From WTAW01 sp050124775 (GTDB lineage: Bacteria; Acidobacteriota; Aminicenantia; Aminicenantales; Aminicenantaceae): DNA of 9,537 bases. The stretch spans positions 1 to 9,537 of the forward strand of contig JASFEP010000157.1 of NCBI GenBank assembly GCA_050124775.1, in the 5' to 3' direction. The notes under the pieces were generated by a model. The model had not been told where the DNA came from, searched no databases, and saw only the letters and a program-made list of their open reading frames with translations. Shown one piece after another: positions 4,628-9,537 of the stretch (the stretch's first letter is position 1; each line of letters begins with the position of its first letter). A program made the position numbers and the translations under genes.

Positions 4628-7438
4628 ATGAGTAAATTTATTAAAGTGACTTTCGTCACTGTATTGATCTTGGTCCTCATACCGTGGCTGGCTCAAGCTC
4701 AGGTGGAGCGCACGGGCAGTCTGGAGGGCAGGGTCACCGACACCGACGGACTGCCGTTACCCGGCGTCACCGTCACCATTAACTCAGAGGCGCTCATTGG
4801 CTCCGGCCGCGCGGCGCAGACGGGTACGAAAGGCCGCTACCGCTTCCTGTCGCTCCCGCCGGGGGTCTATCAAATGAGGTTCGAGCTGGCGGGGTTCCAG
4901 ACCGCCGTGCAAGAGAATATCCGCGTGAGCCTGAGCGCTGCGACGAACCTGAACGTGACCCTTGCCAGCGGCGTCACCGAGGAGGTCACCGTCATAGCCG
5001 AGAGGCCGACCGTGGATACCAAGGAGGTGTCGCTCACCACGAACCTCCCTGCGAATTTCTTGCAAGACATTCCCGTCACGAGGGAAGTGCTCGACTTCAT
5101 CGAGATGACACCGGGTTACCACTACGAGACCGCCCATGGAAGCAGCGAACAGGAGAACTCAATCAACCTGGACGGGATGGAGAGCTCCGACCCCTGGAGT
5201 GGGGGTATTAGCAGTAACTTCAGTATCGACATTGTCGAGGAGATGGCCGTGCAGATGGGCGGCCTGAAGGCGGAACATAGGACTTCCCGGGGCGCCGTCG
5301 TAAACGTTATCACCAAGTCCGGCGGCAACAAATTCAGCGGGAACGCCGGCCTCCACATCTCCCACAAGGACCTCCAGTCGAACAACGCAAAGGGCACACC
5401 CTTCGAGGGACAGGAAGTAGGGATCAACCACGAGTACAGCGGAAGCGGGACATTCGGCGGCCCCATCGTTCGAGATAAGCTCTGGTTCTTCTCGGCCTTC
5501 GAGTACATCGACCGCTCCGACTTCGAAGAGGGCTTCCCTCATGACCAGCCGGGCGAGATAGCCATTAGCAACGACGATCTCTTCGGGTTTGGCAAACTGA
5601 CCTGGCAGGTGGCCTCCCGGGACACTCTGACGCTAAGCCTCAACTACACCAAGAACTACGAGCCTTTCGACAACGCGTCCGACACTCGCAACGAAGATTC
5701 GACCCGGACCGATGACGATACAGCCTTCATCGGCAGCCTCAACTACCGGAAGACTTTTGGCAACAACCTCCTCTGGAACCTTCAGGTGGGCTACTTAGCC
5801 CAAACACAGGAACAGATATCCAACGGCCGGAGCCCAGCATACCAAGACAGAAACACGGGCTTTTACACCCGTGGCTACGGCCGGGATCGCGGGGATAATG
5901 AATATCGCACCAACGTCCTCACCGACTTTACGTACCTCGTCGACGACTGGTTTGGGGACCATGAGATCAAGGCGGGAATTTCCGCTAATTGGGTCAGGAC
6001 CGACCGATACGACGATTACCTGTCAGGCGAGCACACCTATCCGGAGATGCCAGGGGAAGTCTACCGCATCAGAACCAGAGGGGACACTCCCTACGATATC
6101 CGGTTTCGCATCGATTTCGAGCGAAAAGTCAACTACGATTTCTTCGGCGCGTTCCTTCAGGACACGTGGAGCCCCACCTCCCGACTCGTCCTCAACCTGG
6201 GCTTCCGCATCGACCGCCAGTACGGTTTTCTCCCGCCCGCAGGAGCCGGTCGTGAGAAGCTCGTTTTGCAGGCCCCTCCTGCGGATTTCTCCTACGATCC
6301 CGAGTTCAAAGAGACCATAGAAGTCATCAAGGGGACCAATATCTCCCCGCGGCTTGGCTTCGTCTACGATGTGACCGGCGACAGTAAGACCGTGATCAAG
6401 GCCTCTTACGGGCGGCTGTACGCCCGCGGTTTGGCCACCTTTGTCGACGAGATCAATCCCAACGACGTCATCGAGTACCGGTACCGCCTCAATTCCGATT
6501 ATTCCCTGAACACCGACCGCGGTTGGTACGACGTCCGTGCGGGTGTCGATCGCCGGGTGGAACCCAACCTCAAGACGCCCTACATGGATGAGATCACTCT
6601 CGGCATCGAACGGGAGCTATTGACCGATTTGAGCGTCGGGTTTCGCTACATCAGGAAATGGGACCGGCAGATGATGGACGACGCGGCCGAGAACATGCTG
6701 GACTACGACAGACTCATGTCGACCGGCGAGCTGGTCTGGACCAACTTCGAGCAAGTGCAGGGGACGGATCCCGTCACCGGAGAGCCGATCACGTTCTGGT
6801 CACAGATCGACGAAGACGTCATCGCCGCGCTGATCCTCACCAATCCGCCGGGTCTCGAACGGAACTACAACGGCTTCGAATTGACCCTCAACAAGCGGAT
6901 GAGCAACAACTGGATGGCCCGGGCCTCGTATGTGTACGCCAAGTCCTCGGGAAATTACCCGCTGACGGGGGATTATATCGATATCGACGTGAGCGGCGAT
7001 CTCTACAACGACCCCAACGCGCATATCAACATGCTCGGTCGGGACGAGAGCGAGCGCAGGCACCAGATCAGATTCAACGCGAGTTACCGCGGTCCTTGGG
7101 GGCTCATGGCGAGCACGTTTGTCAAGTGGTGGTCGGGCCAACGGTACAACCGCTACGTCAACAGTGATGACGTGGACGTGGACCTCAGTCAGGGAGACTG
7201 GGATGTTCTGGCGGAGCCGAGGGGTAGCTATGCGCTACCCAATCAGCTCCTGGCCGACCTGCGGCTGGAGAAAGCCTTCTGGAAGATACGGCTTTCCGTT
7301 GACATCTTCAACCTCTTCAACGCCAACACCGCCACGAACGTCCTGGAGATCTCCAGCAATCCGGACAGAGTATTCGGGTCGGTGCAGGACATCCTCTATC
7401 CGCGGCAATTCCGGTTTAACGTGATTTTCGATTTCTAG
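4628..7438 (+). CDS. TonB-dependent outer-membrane receptor with carboxypeptidase-regulatory-like domain, 936 aa
   Basis: The start is set by GGAGG at 4617-4621, six bases upstream of ATG. The signal peptide is MSKFIKVTFVTVLILVLIPW with a likely cut after LAQA. Residues about 30-115 form the carboxypeptidase-regulatory-like domain (SLEGRVTDTDGLPLPGVTVT). EEVTVIAERP (about 119-128) then leads into the plug domain (about 130-240), with the conserved VVNVITKSGGNKFSGN (about 224-239). A beta-barrel of about 700 residues follows, rich in alternating aromatic strands, with FGGPIVRDKLWFFSAFEYI near 275-293. The last residue is Phe (NVIFDF), the usual outer-membrane insertion signal. This is the Oar-like architecture common in Acidobacteriota-type and Bacteroidota-type genomes. 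Import is driven by TonB-ExbBD, not encoded here; the ligand cannot be read from sequence. The gene is more GC-rich than its control region. Expression is predicted to depend on sigma-54, and a serine hydrolase follows downstream. Confidence 0.93.
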   Translation: MSKFIKVTFVTVLILVLIPWLAQAQVERTGSLEGRVTDTDGLPLPGVTVTINSEALIGSGRAAQTGTKGRYRFLSLPPGVYQMRFELAGFQTAVQENIRVSLSAATNLNVTLASGVTEEVTVIAERPTVDTKEVSLTTNLPANFLQDIPVTREVLDFIEMTPGYHYETAHGSSEQENSINLDGMESSDPWSGGISSNFSIDIVEEMAVQMGGLKAEHRTSRGAVVNVITKSGGNKFSGNAGLHISHKDLQSNNAKGTPFEGQEVGINHEYSGSGTFGGPIVRDKLWFFSAFEYIDRSDFEEGFPHDQPGEIAISNDDLFGFGKLTWQVASRDTLTLSLNYTKNYEPFDNASDTRNEDSTRTDDDTAFIGSLNYRKTFGNNLLWNLQVGYLAQTQEQISNGRSPAYQDRNTGFYTRGYGRDRGDNEYRTNVLTDFTYLVDDWFGDHEIKAGISANWVRTDRYDDYLSGEHTYPEMPGEVYRIRTRGDTPYDIRFRIDFERKVNYDFFGAFLQDTWSPTSRLVLNLGFRIDRQYGFLPPAGAGREKLVLQAPPADFSYDPEFKETIEVIKGTNISPRLGFVYDVTGDSKTVIKASYGRLYARGLATFVDEINPNDVIEYRYRLNSDYSLNTDRGWYDVRAGVDRRVEPNLKTPYMDEITLGIERELLTDLSVGFRYIRKWDRQMMDDAAENMLDYDRLMSTGELVWTNFEQVQGTDPVTGEPITFWSQIDEDVIAALILTNPPGLERNYNGFELTLNKRMSNNWMARASYVYAKSSGNYPLTGDYIDIDVSGDLYNDPNAHINMLGRDESERRHQIRFNASYRGPWGLMASTFVKWWSGQRYNRYVNSDDVDVDLSQGDWDVLAEPRGSYALPNQLLADLRLEKAFWKIRLSVDIFNLFNANTATNVLEISSNPDRVFGSVQDILYPRQFRFNVIFDF

Positions 7439-7444
7439 GCAGGA

Positions 7445-7464
7445 AGCCTCAACAACATGAGGCT
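7445..7464 (+). terminator. Small hairpin just after the receptor stop codon
   Basis: AGCCTC (7445-7450) pairs with GAGGCT (7459-7464) around an eight-base loop. No T-run follows. It stands three bases before the much larger hairpin, so the two may act together at the transcript 3' end. Confidence 0.3.
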
Positions 7465-7467
7465 CTA

Positions 7468-7506
7468 GCAATTGGGAGGGGCGGTTTGCCGGCCCCTCCC
7501 GATTGC
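7468..7506 (+). terminator. Strong 15-pair hairpin after the TonB receptor
   Basis: GCAATTGGGAGGGGC (7468-7482) pairs with GCCCCTCCCGATTGC (7492-7506), with a single T-G wobble and a nine-base loop. The stem is long and GC-rich, but no T-run follows. It may end the receptor transcript, protect its 3' end, or reduce read-through into the hydrolase gene at 7618. Confidence 0.55.
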
Positions 7507-7617
7507 AGTATGACCTAAACGAAACGAACGGGGATGTCGAAGATTGCCAACCCGTACAGCTCGGAGCGATGGCAACCGATATAACGAACGGATACACGTA
7601 AATCCTACGGAGGGCAC

Positions 7618-9537
7618 ATGTTTAACTTTAAACGAACCGTGATTTTGGCTGCTGTGTGGATACCTCTCGCCACCGCGCTTGCCATGGCCGTTGTAAGCGG
7701 CCTCTCGGCCCCTGATGCTGTTCAGGTCTCTTGGCCGCCACTCCAGGCCGTGTTCACTCAGTCTGCCGCTGCTGTCTCACGGGCCGAGTACGAAATCGCG
7801 GACAAACACTGGCAAAGTTTGCGATACCGTCCGGTCGTTCTTTCATCCTCAAACCGTCGCGAACAGACGGAGCACTCGGGGATCTGGTATAAGGACCGAG
7901 AGGCCGACGGCTGGAGTGTCGGGTGGGACATCGCGCTCGAAAAACTCTCCACTGAGCACGATGCCCGCCGCAAGCTTGGTTTCGAGGCTATCGAGATCGA
8001 CGCCTGCAATGTCAGCGGCGATCCACTCTTTAACGTGATCTGGGCGAAAGCGAAGGGTGCTCCTGCCACCCGCCTTGACGTGGGGCTCTCAGCGACAGAT
8101 CTCACGCAGAAGGTGTCCGCACTCGCTACAGAACGCTTTCGCCCCGCCCGGTTGGATGCCACCACCGTCGATGGAGCGGTCCGGTACGCCATGCTCTCGG
8201 TTCAAGACGGAGCTCCGGCGCAAGTTGAAGCGGACCTCACCAAACTGCAGCTTGCGTCCATGTCGGCCCGCCTGCTCGAACGTGGCTACATCGCATCCGA
8301 TTTGTCTTCCTATATCGCGGACGATGGGGTCCGCCACGCCGGTGTCTGGGTGCAGGATGTGCGGGTTCTGGATCAAGAAATCGGCGTCGACTTGTCCCGA
8401 AGCGAGTTCGAATCCCGCGGTCTCTACCGGCGCAAGGACAACTACATTCTCGCCGATATCGATTCTTACGACACGGCTTACGGCGACCAGCGGTTCTCCG
8501 CCATCTGGCACCGCATTTACCCAAAGGACCAACTGTTCTCCGACATTAGTTTGAATTCCAATCCTGATGCCGACGAGCTATGGGAGATCGTGAACGAATT
8601 GCGCGGAAGCGGCGCGGACGGTAAGAGTGCTTCGATTGGCTTTCGTATCGAAGATTTGACCAACGGGCACTATCTTGCCTTCAACCCCAAGGAGCACTTC
8701 TATCTCGCCAGCACGCGCAAGGTGATTCTTGCCACCACGCTCATCAAGACAGGAGTCGATCTCGATATCCGGTACGAGCTGAAGCGCGCCGACTATCGCG
8801 CAACGCCTGACGAACCTAAGCCCACCGACTATCAGGCAACGCCTCCCCGGGGGCTCACCAAAGATGACTTCGGCAAGACATTCAGCATCCGCGACTTCAT
8901 GCGCAACATGTTGGGGGTCAGCGACAATACGTCCGCGGACTTCCTAAAACGATTGATCGCGGAGATTGCTGGTGAGGGTGCGCCGGAGGCCCTGTTGTGG
9001 GATATCGTGGGTGCTACGGACTTCAGCGAGTTCACAACCGCAGCGGAGTTCGACAAGCGGATCATGGAGCGACAGGACCCGGCCATCCGTGAGGTCCCGA
9101 ACCATACCTTCGAGGCTTGGCGGCGAGAAAACGACCGCAGCTTCGCCACCGAGTCCGACCACGCGGCTTTTGATCGGGCCGGCAGGAGATCACCCCGCAG
9201 CGCCTATGACGCCTACTACGCAGAACTTGCCAACTCGATGTCGCCCGATGCCTACTCGGCGTTCTATCAGCGCCTCGCCGCAGGCGACATCCTGAGTGCC
9301 GAAGAGCGCGGCGTGCTGTTGGCAAACATGGGACAGAACGAGGGATACGGACCCGGCTGCGGCGAATGGTACGACGACTTCCGCTCGAAGGGCGGTTCCA
9401 AAGCCTTCAACAAGAGCAAGACAGGGATCGCGTGGAACTACGCCGGTGAGCCCGGCGACACGACAAACGTCGTCCCACAGTACAGCTTCTGTATCTTCAC
9501 GAAGAACTGGGAGGGCGGCATGGACGGAGACACCGCA
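7618..9537 (+). CDS. Secreted serine hydrolase: polyglycine-hydrolase-like repeats plus class A beta-lactamase-type domain (3' end outside window)
   Basis: An open frame of 640 codons runs off the window without a stop. GGAGGG (7609-7614) precedes the ATG. The signal peptide is MFNFKRTVILAAVWIPLATA followed by LAMA. Residues about 58-312 hold roughly five repeats of 45-52 residues with a (G)Y/F-x-P or GY start and a later IW (GIWYKDR, NVIWAKAKG, AGVWVQD, SAIWHRI), like the structural repeats of polyglycine-hydrolase-type proteins. The catalytic domain starts near 335 and has S365-x-x-K368 (STRK), S435-D436-N437 and K601-T602-G603, the three motifs of class A beta-lactamase/penicillin-recognising enzymes. 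SxxK to SDN is 70 residues, near the family norm of 60. SDN to KTG is 166 instead of about 104, so there is an insertion. C581 and C625 flank the KTG and could form a disulfide. Likely role: amide/peptide or ester hydrolysis in the periplasm or outside the cell. True beta-lactamase activity is not implied. It may share the receptor's transcript, but a hairpin lies between them. Confidence 0.85.
   Translation, partial: MFNFKRTVILAAVWIPLATALAMAVVSGLSAPDAVQVSWPPLQAVFTQSAAAVSRAEYEIADKHWQSLRYRPVVLSSSNRREQTEHSGIWYKDREADGWSVGWDIALEKLSTEHDARRKLGFEAIEIDACNVSGDPLFNVIWAKAKGAPATRLDVGLSATDLTQKVSALATERFRPARLDATTVDGAVRYAMLSVQDGAPAQVEADLTKLQLASMSARLLERGYIASDLSSYIADDGVRHAGVWVQDVRVLDQEIGVDLSRSEFESRGLYRRKDNYILADIDSYDTAYGDQRFSAIWHRIYPKDQLFSDISLNSNPDADELWEIVNELRGSGADGKSASIGFRIEDLTNGHYLAFNPKEHFYLASTRKVILATTLIKTGVDLDIRYELKRADYRATPDEPKPTDYQATPPRGLTKDDFGKTFSIRDFMRNMLGVSDNTSADFLKRLIAEIAGEGAPEALLWDIVGATDFSEFTTAAEFDKRIMERQDPAIREVPNHTFEAWRRENDRSFATESDHAAFDRAGRRSPRSAYDAYYAELANSMSPDAYSAFYQRLAAGDILSAEERGVLLANMGQNEGYGPGCGEWYDDFRSKGGSKAFNKSKTGIAWNYAGEPGDTTNVVPQYSFCIFTKNWEGGMDGDTA

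Noticed and set aside
6658..7167. 169-codon plus-strand frame inside the TonB receptor
   Set aside because: It is an Arg/Gln/Ala-rich out-of-frame reading of the beta-barrel coding sequence and has no independent support.
7545..7585. TTGCCA and TATAAC as a sigma-70 promoter for the hydrolase
   Set aside because: The spacing of 29 bases is far outside the 16-19 range, and no alternative -35 fits the TATAAC.
7523..7591. Direct repeat AACGAACGG at 7523-7531 and 7583-7591
   Set aside because: Two nine-base copies 60 bases apart are within chance for this base composition, and no third copy or symmetric site supports an operator array.
1..9537. CRISPR array, rRNA or complete insertion sequence
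   Set aside because: No regularly spaced repeat array, no rRNA core sequence and no transposase frame were seen on either strand.

Overview
The window looks like a bacterial chromosome segment from a Gram-negative (diderm) lineage. It carries a TonB-dependent outer-membrane receptor with an N-terminal carboxypeptidase-regulatory-like domain, an unaccompanied eight-helix FtsX/MacB-type permease and a secreted TPR protein. This gene style is common in Acidobacteriota/Aminicenantes-like and Bacteroidota-like genomes. That placement is inference from gene style only; no marker gene is present.

Layout. Positions 59-276 hold a broken C-terminal remnant of an M19 membrane dipeptidase, with a one-base frameshift. 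Positions 420-2864 (+) encode a complete 814-residue ABC-type permease without an ATPase partner. Positions 2865-4627 form a visibly AT-richer stretch. In it, a convergent spacer contains a 20-bp inverted repeat and phased A-tracts, followed by a minus-strand gene for a secreted protein with a carboxypeptidase-regulatory-like domain and five TPRs (3270-4196). Just past its stop codon, in the +1 frame, lies a 29-codon stretch resembling the end of a response-regulator receiver domain. A 431-bp divergent control region follows (4197-4627). It has a near-consensus sigma-54 promoter, a 16-bp perfect palindrome at the usual distance for an enhancer-binding-protein site, and a leader with overlapping alternative hairpins. 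Positions 4628-7438 (+) encode a 936-residue TonB-dependent receptor. Strong hairpins follow, and then positions 7618 to the window end (+) encode a serine hydrolase that runs off the window. It has a signal peptide, about five polyglycine-hydrolase-like repeats, and a class A beta-lactamase-type catalytic domain with SxxK, SDN and KTG motifs.

How the genes may work together. The most interesting unit is 3270-9537. The TPR protein and the receptor diverge from one control region, and both begin with a signal peptide and a related beta-sandwich domain. The receptor is followed by an envelope serine hydrolase. A reasonable but untested hypothesis is a sigma-54-controlled outer-membrane module that imports a peptide-like or amide-containing compound, with the hydrolase processing or inactivating it. 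The sequence does not identify the substrate.
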